In this document: positions 1-6,102 of the stretch, piece by piece | How positions within the stretch are numbered: the first letter of the stretch is position 1 | Layout: every line of letters starts with the position of its first letter | Source of the DNA: Legionellales bacterium | Lineage (GTDB): Bacteria > Pseudomonadota > Gammaproteobacteria > WLWR01 | Direction of reading: 5' to 3' | Assembly: GCA_012103495.1 (NCBI GenBank) | Contig: WLWR01000103.1 | Span: 1 to 6,475 of the forward strand | Length of the DNA: 6,475 nt | Notes under the pieces: generated by a model | Told to the model about the DNA's origin: nothing | Databases searched by the model: none | The model's input: only the letters and a program-made list of their open reading frames with translations | Program-made: the position numbers and the translations under genes

Positions 1-372
1 ATTCCGATGACCGCGGTAATCATTCGTAGTACGGCAAATATTAATGCTGGAGGAAAGACTAAAATGTCTGCTTTCTTTCATGGTGTTTTATTACTATTTG
101 TTTTGTTGTTCATTCCACATTGGATCAATTTAATTCCGTTGGCTAGTTTGGCTGCGATTTTGATTCAGCTGGGTTATAAACTGGCTAAACCCAGAATATT
201 TAAATTGTATTGGCGTTTGGGCTACCAGCAATTTATTCCATTCATCATAACAGTGGTTACTATTTTATTAACAGATTTATTAATTGGCATTATCTTTGGA
301 TTTGCCAGTTACTATCTATTGTTATTAATTCGGTTGCAAATCAGACGTCGAATGCGACGATACAGACACTAA
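1..372 (+). CDS. SulP-family inorganic anion transporter, C-terminal part (cut by window edge)
   Basis: The frame is open from base 1 (reading I-P before the first Met), so the 5' part of the gene lies outside the window. What remains is about 123 residues. It opens with the motif MTAVIIRSTANINAGGKTKM, which matches the conserved SulP segment before the last membrane helices (P-M-T-x-V-I-x-R-S-x-A-N-x-x-A-G-x-K-T-K). Two long hydrophobic stretches follow: roughly residues 26-60, ending in LASLAAILIQLGYKL, and residues 78-110. SulP proteins are inner-membrane transporters of sulfate, bicarbonate or other anions; the substrate cannot be told from this fragment. The protein stops about 13 residues after the last helix with a very basic tail (RLQIRRRMRRYRH), so the cytoplasmic STAS domain usual in this family is absent. 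No STAS-like sequence was found in the other frames just downstream. It converges on the EamA gene. Confidence 0.82.
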   Translation: MPMTAVIIRSTANINAGGKTKMSAFFHGVLLLFVLLFIPHWINLIPLASLAAILIQLGYKLAKPRIFKLYWRLGYQQFIPFIITVVTILLTDLLIGIIFGFASYYLLLLIRLQIRRRMRRYRH

Positions 373-487
373 ATTTCATTACGTCCATGTGTTAAATAAT
401 AAATGTTATGTAGTAATTATTCACCACAATTCAGCGAATTGCCATCTTTGAGTGGAATGGGTATAGATACGCTATGTATTACTATTG

Positions 488-1330
488 TTAGGCTAGTAAC
501 CAAAGCCCTATTAACAAACTTCCTAGGGCAATTTTCTGTGGCATCTGTAATTTTTCTTTGTAAAAAATGGCACATAACATCACGGCAACCAAACTGTAAG
601 TGGTGTAAATAGGTGCGACAATACTGGCTGGACCTGTTTCCAAAGCATAAGCGTAAAGGTACAAACCTAAAAAGGAAAAGACACCTGTAATCAATCCTAA
701 CCGGATGGCTGGGTAACAAGCATGGATAGAGGAAGGATGCATCCAAATTTGGCATACTGAGAACAGTACGCCACCCAGGTAACTGTAAAATAAAATCAAA
801 TAATTATTGAACGATAATTCTTGGGTAACTTTTAAGCCACCATTGCGGATGAAGACGAATAAAATTGTCAGAACAACATAGACAAACCACCATTTTGATA
901 CCAACGATTGAGTTTTTGTTGGATTGTAAGTGATCAAACTTGTAGCAAGAAGCAATAGGGAAATACCCAATATCATTTGCCCGGTGAGTATTTCACCAAA
1001 TAGCGTGATAGACATTACTACAATGAGTATCAGATGTGTGTTAATCAATGGAATGGTGAGATTACCAGGGCCCAACATAAGCGCTTTTAGAAAGGTAATA
1101 TTACCAACGATAGAACCTGCACCTATTAATAAGCTAGCGAGTAATACAGTGGATTGTATTGACCACGCTGATTCAATAAAAACAGGAATGGCAAATAAAA
1201 CCACGCCAGGTAAATAGAGTCCTAATAGGGTTGGTCCGCTGTGGTACCCTCGATGAGCTGCAACTTTAAGCAAAAAGGCGCCAAATCCAAAAGCAAATGT
1301 GCTCAGAAGAGCTGCCCATAACCATATCAT
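488..1330 (-). CDS. EamA/DMT-superfamily permease, 280 aa
   Basis: This is an integral membrane protein with about ten hydrophobic segments and the internal duplication typical of EamA (drug/metabolite transporter) proteins. The first half contains ALMLGPGNLTIPLINTHLIL, followed by a helix pair ending in LLLATSLI near residue 135. The second half has the matching block YALETGPASIVAPIYTTYSL, then FYKEKLQMPQKIALGSLLIG at the C-terminus. The F-x-E/K-x-L-x-x-x-Q pattern ending each half (LFGEILTGQ and FYKEKLQMPQ) is characteristic. Length fits the family (about 280-300 aa). The ATG at 1330 is preceded by GGAG with a 9-nt spacing, which supports this start. EamA proteins export or import small metabolites, and the substrate is not predictable from this sequence. 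The gene stands alone, converges on the SulP gene, and has the first repeat array immediately upstream, starting about 47 bp from its start codon. Confidence 0.9.
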   Translation of the reverse strand: MIWLWAALLSTFAFGFGAFLLKVAAHRGYHSGPTLLGLYLPGVVLFAIPVFIESAWSIQSTVLLASLLIGAGSIVGNITFLKALMLGPGNLTIPLINTHLILIVVMSITLFGEILTGQMILGISLLLLATSLITYNPTKTQSLVSKWWFVYVVLTILFVFIRNGGLKVTQELSFNNYLILFYSYLGGVLFSVCQIWMHPSSIHACYPAIRLGLITGVFSFLGLYLYAYALETGPASIVAPIYTTYSLVAVMLCAIFYKEKLQMPQKIALGSLLIGLWLLA

Positions 1331-1339
1331 CTTATATTA

Positions 1340-1343
1340 CTCC
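1340..1343 (-). promoter_or_regulatory. Ribosome binding site of the EamA gene
   Basis: On the - strand the sequence reads TTGGAGTAATATAAG then ATG. The GGAG core lies 9 nt before the start codon, a normal spacing, and no better start lies further upstream before the repeat array. Confidence 0.6.
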
Positions 1344-1376
1344 AAACTTATGGACAGTTTAACTATCCCACTTGGG

Positions 1377-1485
1377 AAATCGAGGGACAGTATACTTAAT
1401 TCAATTTTCGAAATCGAGGGACAGAAAATCGAGGGACAGTATACTTAATTCAGTTTCCAAATAAGTATACTGTCCCTCGATTCCG
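1377..1485. repeat. Palindromic repeat array 1 (GAGGG variant, four copies)
   Basis: The repeat core is aatcgagggacagtatactt. Copies in + orientation lie at 1377-1410, 1411-1424 (truncated after ...GGGACAG) and 1426-1458, and one inverted copy lies at 1460-1485. All four share the GAGGG variant. The three + copies that can be compared begin identically; the two longer ones continue into ttaattca. The inverted copy instead continues into ttatttgg when read on its own strand. Copies 3 and 4 together form the 56-bp hairpin at 1427-1482. The array has no coding potential, and its right end lies exactly at the breakpoint of the ABC-F remnant. The organisation resembles REP/REPIN-type elements mobilised by RAYT (Y1/HUH) transposases, but this is inference because no transposase gene is in the window. 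Confidence 0.9.
1427..1482 (+). repeat. 56-bp palindromic element (hairpin), orientation 1
   Basis: The left arm is at 1427-1446 and the right arm at 1463-1482. The two 20-nt arms are perfect reverse complements (left arm aatcgagggacagtatactt), and the loop at 1447-1462 is aattcagtttccaaat. No U-tract follows, so it is not a classic intrinsic terminator, although such a stem in RNA could block exonucleases. An inverted copy of the whole 56-bp element lies at 1844-1899. Confidence 0.88.
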
Positions 1486-1720
1486 ATCCGGTGGTGAAAA
1501 AACTCGTGTTTCTTTGAGTCTCATTGCGGCTAAAACTCCAAGATTGCTTATTTTAGATGAGATTACTAACAATCTTGATTTGGAGACCAAAGAGCATGTG
1601 ATTCAAGTTTTGAAAAACTATCCTGGAGCTATGATCATCGTTTCTCATGAAGAAGATTTTCTGCAAGTAATAGGCATTAATCACGTTTACTCAGTTGTCG
1701 ATGGTGAAGTTAGCCGCTAG
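1484..1720 (+). pseudogene. 5'-truncated ABC-F-type ATPase remnant (C-terminal nucleotide-binding half)
   Basis: The open frame starts right at the edge of repeat array 1. It encodes about 77 residues of an ABC ATPase, beginning with the signature motif SGGEKTRVSL (from 1487). Walker B follows (LLILDEITNNLD), then the H-loop (IIVSHEED) and a normal C-terminus ending VVDGEVSR at a TAG stop. Walker A, the Q-loop and the whole first nucleotide-binding domain are missing, so the product cannot be a working ATPase. The D-E-x-T-N-x-L-D form of Walker B and D-loop, and the absence of membrane segments, point to the ABC-F class (ribosome-acting translation factors and antibiotic-resistance proteins) rather than a transporter ATPase. 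The only possible start codon within the homologous region is a TTG at 1514 with no clear ribosome binding site. The missing 5' part is not seen elsewhere in the window. It is most likely a decaying gene fragment between two repeat arrays. The family call is firm; the exact subfamily is not known. Confidence 0.8.
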
Positions 1721-1773
1721 TTGATATTTACAGGGACTCTAAATAATTAATGTTCCTGAAATCGGGAAATCGG

Positions 1774-2035
1774 AAATCGGGGGACAGTGTACTTATTTGG
1801 AAACTGAAATCGGGGGACAGTGTACTTATTTGGAAACTGTGTAAATCGGGGGACAGTGTACTTATTTGGAAACTGAATTAAGTATACTGTCCCCCGATTC
1901 CCCGATTCGAAACGAATTAAGTATACTGTCCCCCGATTCGAAACTGAATTAAGTATACTGTCCCCCGATTCGAAACGAATTAAGTATACTGTCCCCCGAT
2001 TTCCGAAACGAATTAAGTATACTGTCCCCCGATTT
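1774..2035. repeat. Palindromic repeat array 2 (GGGGG variant, three forward then five inverted copies)
   Basis: Three + copies lie at 1774-1806, 1807-1839 and 1843-1875. Each reads aaatcgggggacagtgtact followed by tatttggaaactg. Five inverted copies start at 1875, 1914, 1946, 1977 and 2010. Each reads gaattaagtatactgtcccc followed by cgatt, with short variable linkers such as cgaaac, cgaaact or ttccgaaac between them. The + copies all carry GTGTAC and the TTATTTGG flank. The inverted copies all carry GTATAC and the TTAATTC flank. The period is 31-36 nt, apart from one 39-nt step that contains a duplicated ccccgatt. Just upstream (1757-1783) there is a stutter of gaaatcgg-like units. The array ends 9 nt from the hemH stop codon and would form the 3' untranslated region of that operon. 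No spacer diversity is seen, so this is not CRISPR. Confidence 0.92.
1844..1899 (-). repeat. 56-bp palindromic element (hairpin), orientation 2
   Basis: The left arm at 1844-1863 (aatcgggggacagtgtactt) pairs with the right arm at 1880-1899 (aagtatactgtcccccgatt) with one G-T wobble. The loop at 1864-1879 is atttggaaactgaatt, the exact reverse complement of the loop at 1447-1462. Compared with the reverse complement of 1427-1482, 53 of 56 positions are identical. Two of the three differences are a paired A:T to G:C change that keeps the stem intact. Confidence 0.88.
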
Positions 2036-2044
2036 CAGATGAAG

Positions 2045-3022
2045 TTAAATCCAATTTTGTGCTTGTCGCAGTACCAATTGTTTCATCATCTTAATGTGTG
2101 ATGGTTGGGTATTTAAAGCTGGAATGTAATGATAGTGTTGTCCGCCGGCGTTTTGAAAAATATGACGATTGGTGATGGTAACTTCTTCTAAGGTTTCCAA
2201 ACAATCGGCGGCAAAGCCTGGACAGATCACGTCCACACCGGTGATGCCACGACTGGGTAATGTTTCCAAGGTTTTATCAAAATACGGTTGTAACCAGGGG
2301 GCAGAGCCAAAGCGTGATTGAAAGGTTACCAGGCAATCGTCAGCGGCAATTGGTAAACGAGCGGTTACCTGTGCCGCGGTTTGTTGGCATTGTTGGTAAT
2401 AGGGATCTCCGGCGTCAACAAATCGCTGCGGCAATCCGTGAAAAGAAAAAATTAATTTCTGCTGACGCCCCTGGGTGTGCCAATGATGCTCAATCGAGGC
2501 AGTTAATGCATCGATGTATGCGGTTTGACTGGCGTATCCTTGAATAAAATGCAATTGCGGTAAGTGTCGAGTTTGGCGTAATGCTTGGCTAACTGCATCA
2601 AAAGTAGATGCCGTGGTGGTGGCTGAATATTGAGGATATAAAGGCAATACGATGAGTTGCTGTACGGGCTGTTGCAACAATTGTTGCAAGCCATGAGCAA
2701 TGCTGGGTTCACCGTAACGCATGGCGGGCACAACATGAAAAGAATGCTCGGTCAAATCCAATTGCTGTTGCAATAATTGAGCTTGTTGTTGAGTGGTGGT
2801 CAGTAATGGAGAACCATCAGTTTGCCAAATTTTCTGATACAACTTTGCTGTTTGTCGCGGACGAAAAGGTAAAATTGCTCCATGCAAAATCCACCACCAA
2901 ATCCATTGAGGAATTTCAATGACGCGTGGATCGGATAAAAATTCAGCTAAGTAACGACGCACTGCTTTGGCCGTGGGGGCGGTTGGCGTTCCCAAATTGG
3001 TGAGTAATACGCCAAAGGTCAT
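2045..3022 (-). CDS. hemH: Ferrochelatase (protoheme ferro-lyase), 325 aa
   Basis: The enzyme inserts Fe2+ into protoporphyrin IX, the last step of protoheme synthesis, in the cytoplasm or at the inner-membrane surface. The N-terminus GVLLTNLGTPTAPTAKAVRR is the typical ferrochelatase opening, followed by YLAEFLSDPRVIEIP. The mid-region GSPLLTTTQQQAQLL (from residue 70), PAMRYGEP (99-106) and LPLYPQYSATTTAST (126-140) are conserved family blocks. The signature KLIFSFHGLPQRFVDAGDPY carries the metal-binding catalytic His at residue 195. The second active-site block, ICPGFAADCLETLEE (266-280), holds the conserved acidic residue at Glu276. Length is normal (E. coli HemH is 320 aa), so the adjacent repeat array has not truncated it. 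The ATG overlaps the TGA of the upstream permease as ATGA (3019-3022), suggesting translational coupling. It is the last gene of the gltA-ABC-hemH cluster. The protein is unusually rich in Gln (runs near residues 77-88 and 113-122). Confidence 0.96.
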   Translation of the reverse strand: MTFGVLLTNLGTPTAPTAKAVRRYLAEFLSDPRVIEIPQWIWWWILHGAILPFRPRQTAKLYQKIWQTDGSPLLTTTQQQAQLLQQQLDLTEHSFHVVPAMRYGEPSIAHGLQQLLQQPVQQLIVLPLYPQYSATTTASTFDAVSQALRQTRHLPQLHFIQGYASQTAYIDALTASIEHHWHTQGRQQKLIFSFHGLPQRFVDAGDPYYQQCQQTAAQVTARLPIAADDCLVTFQSRFGSAPWLQPYFDKTLETLPSRGITGVDVICPGFAADCLETLEEVTITNRHIFQNAGGQHYHYIPALNTQPSHIKMMKQLVLRQAQNWI

Positions 3023-3804
3023 TGCCGAATCCCAATGCCTTTGTTGAGCAACATTAAATTAAAAATAAAAAAGCCAACAGTGATCAAAAAGATCATGGCT
3101 AATGCCAGTAACAAGTTGACATCGCTCACTCCGAGAAAACTGTAACGAAACGCATTGACGATGTATAAAATAGGGTTAAACAAAGATATTTGGTACCAGA
3201 ATGCAGGTAGCAAATCGATTGAATAAAATACCCCGCCTAAATAACTTAAAGGTGTGAGAATAAAAGTTGGAATAATGGCAATATCGTCAAATTTTTTCGC
3301 ATACAATGCATTGGTAAAACCGAACAATGAAAATAAAATCGAAGACAGTAGCACCGTCACAACCAACATGGGCCAATTGTAAATCGATAGCTTGGTAAAA
3401 AACAAAGCTATCAATGTCACGCCGAGTCCAACCAATAAGCCACGCAAAATGCCACCACTGATGTAACCGAGTAAAATCACATGACTTGCTGCGGGTGAGA
3501 CAATTAATTCTTCTACACTGCGTTGAAATCGAATGCTGAAAAAAGAAGCCGATACATTCGAATAGGCGTTGGTAATGATTGACATGATGATCAACCCTGG
3601 TGCGATGAATGTGACATACGAAATACCATCCATTAATCCAATACGTGAACCAATCAAATTACCGAAAATTAAAAAATACAGTGTCATGGTGATCACAGGT
3701 GGTAGAAATGTTTGCGGCCAAATACGTGTAATGCGTTTGAGTTCATGGCGAATGATGGTAAATAAGGCAATGAAATTTGAAGTCTGTAATTTAAGCATGT
3801 TCAT
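3019..3804 (-). CDS. yadH: ABC-2 type permease, YadH-like
   Basis: This is the membrane half of an ABC exporter. It closely resembles E. coli YadH as I recall it, including PPVITMTLYFLIFGNLIGSR (from about residue 35), APGLIIMSIITNAYSNV (68-84), FQRSVEELIVSP (93-104), KKFDDIAIIPTFILTPLSYL (170-189) and FNPILYIVNAFRYSFLG (209-225). Six hydrophobic segments are visible, near residues 31-50, 61-81, 110-137, 146-165, 175-195 and 230-252. I chose the ATG at 3804 (261 aa). A TTG at 3813 would add three residues, and an ATG at 3798 would remove two. The YadH-like N-terminus is short, which favours one of the ATGs, but no strong ribosome binding site decides between them. The gene overlaps the 3' end of the ATPase gene by 14 nt and hemH by 4 nt. 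The transported substrate of YadGH-type systems is not established. Confidence 0.92.
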   Translation of the reverse strand: MNMLKLQTSNFIALFTIIRHELKRITRIWPQTFLPPVITMTLYFLIFGNLIGSRIGLMDGISYVTFIAPGLIIMSIITNAYSNVSASFFSIRFQRSVEELIVSPAASHVILLGYISGGILRGLLVGLGVTLIALFFTKLSIYNWPMLVVTVLLSSILFSLFGFTNALYAKKFDDIAIIPTFILTPLSYLGGVFYSIDLLPAFWYQISLFNPILYIVNAFRYSFLGVSDVNLLLALAMIFLITVGFFIFNLMLLNKGIGIRQ

Positions 3805-4756
3805 CGGATTCAATTTGTTTAGCGGCTAATACTTCTTTGGATTCTTCAGGCTGATGAATCATCTCCAAAAATAATTCTTCCAATCGATTGTTTTTATTGC
3901 GCATACTCAGAATTTTAATGCTCTGTGTTGACAATTCGTGAAACAAAGCGTTCATCGGTTGTTCTTTGGCAACATCGACTTCCAGTGTCATATCGTCGAT
4001 AAGACGTAGGTTAAAATTGGTGATCTTGGGAGGACTGCTAATCGATTGTGCTAAATATAACACGAACGTTTCAATGTGCAATTTATCTAATAGCTGACGC
4101 ATCGATGTGTTTTCAACCAAGTGGCCTTGGTCGATGATGGCAATGTTACGACACAAGTTTTCTGCTTCTTCCAAATAGTGGGTGGTTAAAATAATGGTGG
4201 TGCCAGCTTGATTTATTTCACGCATGAAATCCCAAATCATTCGCCGAATTTCAATATCCACTCCGGCGGTGGGTTCATCCAGAATCAACAGTCGTGGTTG
4301 GTGCACCAGCGCCCGGGCAATGATCAATCGACGTTTCATCCCGCCGGATAATTGGCGAACAATGATATTGCGTTTGTCCCACAAGTCTAATTTATGCAAA
4401 AAGAATTCAGCGCGTTCTTTAGCAATACGATAGGGTACGCCATAAAATCCTGCTTGGTTGATCAAAACGTCGATGCATTTTTCAAAAATACTGCAATTGA
4501 ACTCTTGAGGCACTAGACCAATGTATGATTTTGCCCGGCTGAAATCGTCATCAATGTTGGTATCAAACACGGTTACTTGACCGCTGGTTTTATTTACTAG
4601 CGAAGTGATGATGCCAATGGTTGTGGATTTCCCTGCACCGTTAGGGCCTAGCAGGGCGAAAAAATCACCTTCCTCGACACTGAAATCAATGCCCGTGAGG
4701 GCTTGTTGACCATTAGGATAGGTTTTGGTTAATTGACGAATGCTTAGCGCTTGCAT
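3791..4756 (-). CDS. yadG: ABC transporter ATP-binding protein, YadG-like, 321 aa
   Basis: This cytoplasmic ATPase would power the YadH-like permease encoded immediately downstream. It is a single nucleotide-binding domain with every key motif: Walker A GPNGAGKST (37-45), Q-loop Gln84 in LVPQEFN, signature LSGGMKRR (136-143), Walker B LLILDE (156-161), D-loop AGVD (164-167) and H-loop His193 in TTHYLEEAE. The sequence EPTAGVDIEIRRMIWDFMRE is typical of the DrrA/NodI/YadG group of ABC-2 exporter ATPases. After about residue 220 there is a C-terminal region, ending in an acidic, charged tail (QPEESKEVLAAKQIESDEHA), as is common in this group. The length is slightly above E. coli YadG (308 aa). 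The start codon lies 11 nt after the gltA stop. Upstream there is only a distant GAGG (about 15 nt away), so expression may depend on readthrough or reinitiation from gltA. The stop lies inside the permease start region. Confidence 0.93.
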   Translation of the reverse strand: MQALSIRQLTKTYPNGQQALTGIDFSVEEGDFFALLGPNGAGKSTTIGIITSLVNKTSGQVTVFDTNIDDDFSRAKSYIGLVPQEFNCSIFEKCIDVLINQAGFYGVPYRIAKERAEFFLHKLDLWDKRNIIVRQLSGGMKRRLIIARALVHQPRLLILDEPTAGVDIEIRRMIWDFMREINQAGTTIILTTHYLEEAENLCRNIAIIDQGHLVENTSMRQLLDKLHIETFVLYLAQSISSPPKITNFNLRLIDDMTLEVDVAKEQPMNALFHELSTQSIKILSMRNKNNRLEELFLEMIHQPEESKEVLAAKQIESDEHA

Positions 4757-4767
4757 AAGAAATTGGG

Positions 4768-6051
4768 TTAACCTCGTTGATCCAAGGGAACAAAATCACG
4801 CTGAGTGGGGCCAGTGTACAATTGCCGTGGTCGACCAATACGAGCATTGTCAGCAATCATTTCATTCCATTGGGAAATCCAGCCAACGGTTCTGGCCAAA
4901 GCAAAAATCACGGTGAACATGGTGGAAGGAATGCCGATAGCGCTTAAAGTAATACCAGAGTAAAAATCAACGTTAGGGTACAGTTTGCGTTCGACAAAAT
5001 ATTCATCTTCCAAAGCGATGCGCTCTAATTCTAAGGCTAATTTGAACAGAGGTTCGTCCGCGGCGCCCACTTCTTTGAGCACTTCGTGGCAGGTTTGACG
5101 CATGACTTTGGCTCTGGGATCGTAATTTTTGTAGACTCGATGACCAAATCCCATTAAGCGGAATGGGTCATTCTTATCTTTGGCGCGTTTAATATAGTCA
5201 TTGATGTGGGAGACGCTGCCAATTTCTCTGAGCATGTTTAAACATGCTTCATTGGCGCCGCCGTGCGCCGGTCCCCACAAGGCGGCGATGCCTGCGGAAA
5301 TACAAGCAAAAGGATTGGCGCCGGTTGAGCCGGCCAAGCGGACGGTGGAGGTGGATGCGTTTTGTTCGTGATCAGCATGTAAGGTGAAAATGCGGTCCAA
5401 TGCACGTGCCAAGATGGCGTTGGGTTTTTCCTGTGCGCAGGGTACGCCAAACATCATATGCAGAAAATTTTCTGCGTAATTCAAATCGTTTTGTGGATAA
5501 ATAAATGGTTGGCCGATGGAATACTTGTAACACATGGCGGCAATGGTCGGCATTTTGGCAATTAAGCGAAATGCCGCTCGTTCGCGATGTTGGGGATTTT
5601 GGATGTCTAATGAGTCATGATAGAACGCGGACAGAGCGCCGACCACGCCAAGCATGATTGCCATTGGGTGTGCGTCGCGACGAAAGCCTTGAAATAATTT
5701 GCTGATTTGTTCGTGTACCATGGTGTGGATGGTGATGCGGTGGTTGAATTGCTCTTTTTGCATGTGAGTGGGTAATTCACCGTGTAATAGCAGATAACAC
5801 ACCTCAAGAAACTCGGCTTGTTCAGCCAATTGTTCAATGGGGTAACCGCGATAAAGTAAGATGCCTTTTTCCCCGTCAATGAAAGTGATTTTTGATTCAC
5901 AACTGGCAGTGGCGGTGAAGCCAGGATCGTATGTAAAAACATTGTGCAGGGTGTTAATATCAATGACGTCGGTGCCGAGAGTGGGTTGGTAAATGGGTAA
6001 TTCGACAGGGCTTTGATTGGGTAGTGTTAATTGGGCTTTGTCATGACTCAT
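4768..6051 (-). CDS. gltA: Citrate synthase (type II, hexameric form), 427 aa
   Basis: The enzyme condenses oxaloacetate with acetyl-CoA to give citrate, the entry step of the TCA cycle, in the cytoplasm. The sequence follows the E. coli-type GltA throughout and matches it in length (427 aa). The N-terminal domain includes ITFIDGEKGILLYRGYPIEQ (55-74). The conserved segment LHADHEQNASTSTVRLAGST (224-243) is intact. The catalytic triad is complete: His263 in WGPAHGGANE, His304 in GFGHRVYKNYDPRAKVM, and Asp362 in PNVDFYSG. The C-terminus GPTQRDFVPLDQRG is typical. The long N-terminal domain implies the Gram-negative type, which is often NADH-inhibited, but regulation cannot be read from sequence alone. 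The ATG at 6051 has a GAGGA ribosome binding site 8 nt upstream. It is the first gene of a four-gene cluster with the yadG-like, yadH-like and hemH genes. Confidence 0.97.
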   Translation of the reverse strand: MSHDKAQLTLPNQSPVELPIYQPTLGTDVIDINTLHNVFTYDPGFTATASCESKITFIDGEKGILLYRGYPIEQLAEQAEFLEVCYLLLHGELPTHMQKEQFNHRITIHTMVHEQISKLFQGFRRDAHPMAIMLGVVGALSAFYHDSLDIQNPQHRERAAFRLIAKMPTIAAMCYKYSIGQPFIYPQNDLNYAENFLHMMFGVPCAQEKPNAILARALDRIFTLHADHEQNASTSTVRLAGSTGANPFACISAGIAALWGPAHGGANEACLNMLREIGSVSHINDYIKRAKDKNDPFRLMGFGHRVYKNYDPRAKVMRQTCHEVLKEVGAADEPLFKLALELERIALEDEYFVERKLYPNVDFYSGITLSAIGIPSTMFTVIFALARTVGWISQWNEMIADNARIGRPRQLYTGPTQRDFVPLDQRG

Positions 6052-6059
6052 TATTATAA

Positions 6060-6064
6060 TCCTC
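6060..6064 (-). promoter_or_regulatory. Ribosome binding site of gltA
   Basis: On the - strand, GAGGA is followed by an 8-nt spacer (TTATAATA) and then the ATG. It is the best Shine-Dalgarno match in the cluster and fixes the gltA start. Confidence 0.75.
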
Positions 6065-6102
6065 GGTAACTAATTCGCAGACTTGATTTTTTGCAGACCG
6101 AG

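Noticed and set aside
427..441. Bidirectional terminator between the SulP and EamA genes (CAATTC-AGC-GAATTG)
   Set aside because: The inverted repeat is real, but the stem is only 6 bp, AT-rich and lacks a T-run on either side; too weak to call.
403..612. Small + strand gene, 69 codons
   Set aside because: It overlaps the 3' end of the well-supported EamA gene on the other strand and has no recognisable motif.
930..1217. + strand open frame, 95 codons
   Set aside because: Entirely antisense to the EamA coding sequence; no family resemblance.
1514..1720. Functional small ATPase gene starting at TTG 1514
   Set aside because: The homology continues upstream of 1514 to the repeat edge, and Walker A is absent, so this is a truncated remnant rather than a complete gene.
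1377..2035. CRISPR array
   Set aside because: Repeats occur in both orientations and nearly touch; there are no unique spacers of regular length and no cas genes.
2260..2547. + strand open frame, 95 codons
   Set aside because: Antisense to the catalytic region of hemH; it is a codon-pattern shadow.
5607..5963. - strand open frame, 118 codons
   Set aside because: Out-of-frame overlap inside gltA, whose own frame is intact and fully conserved.
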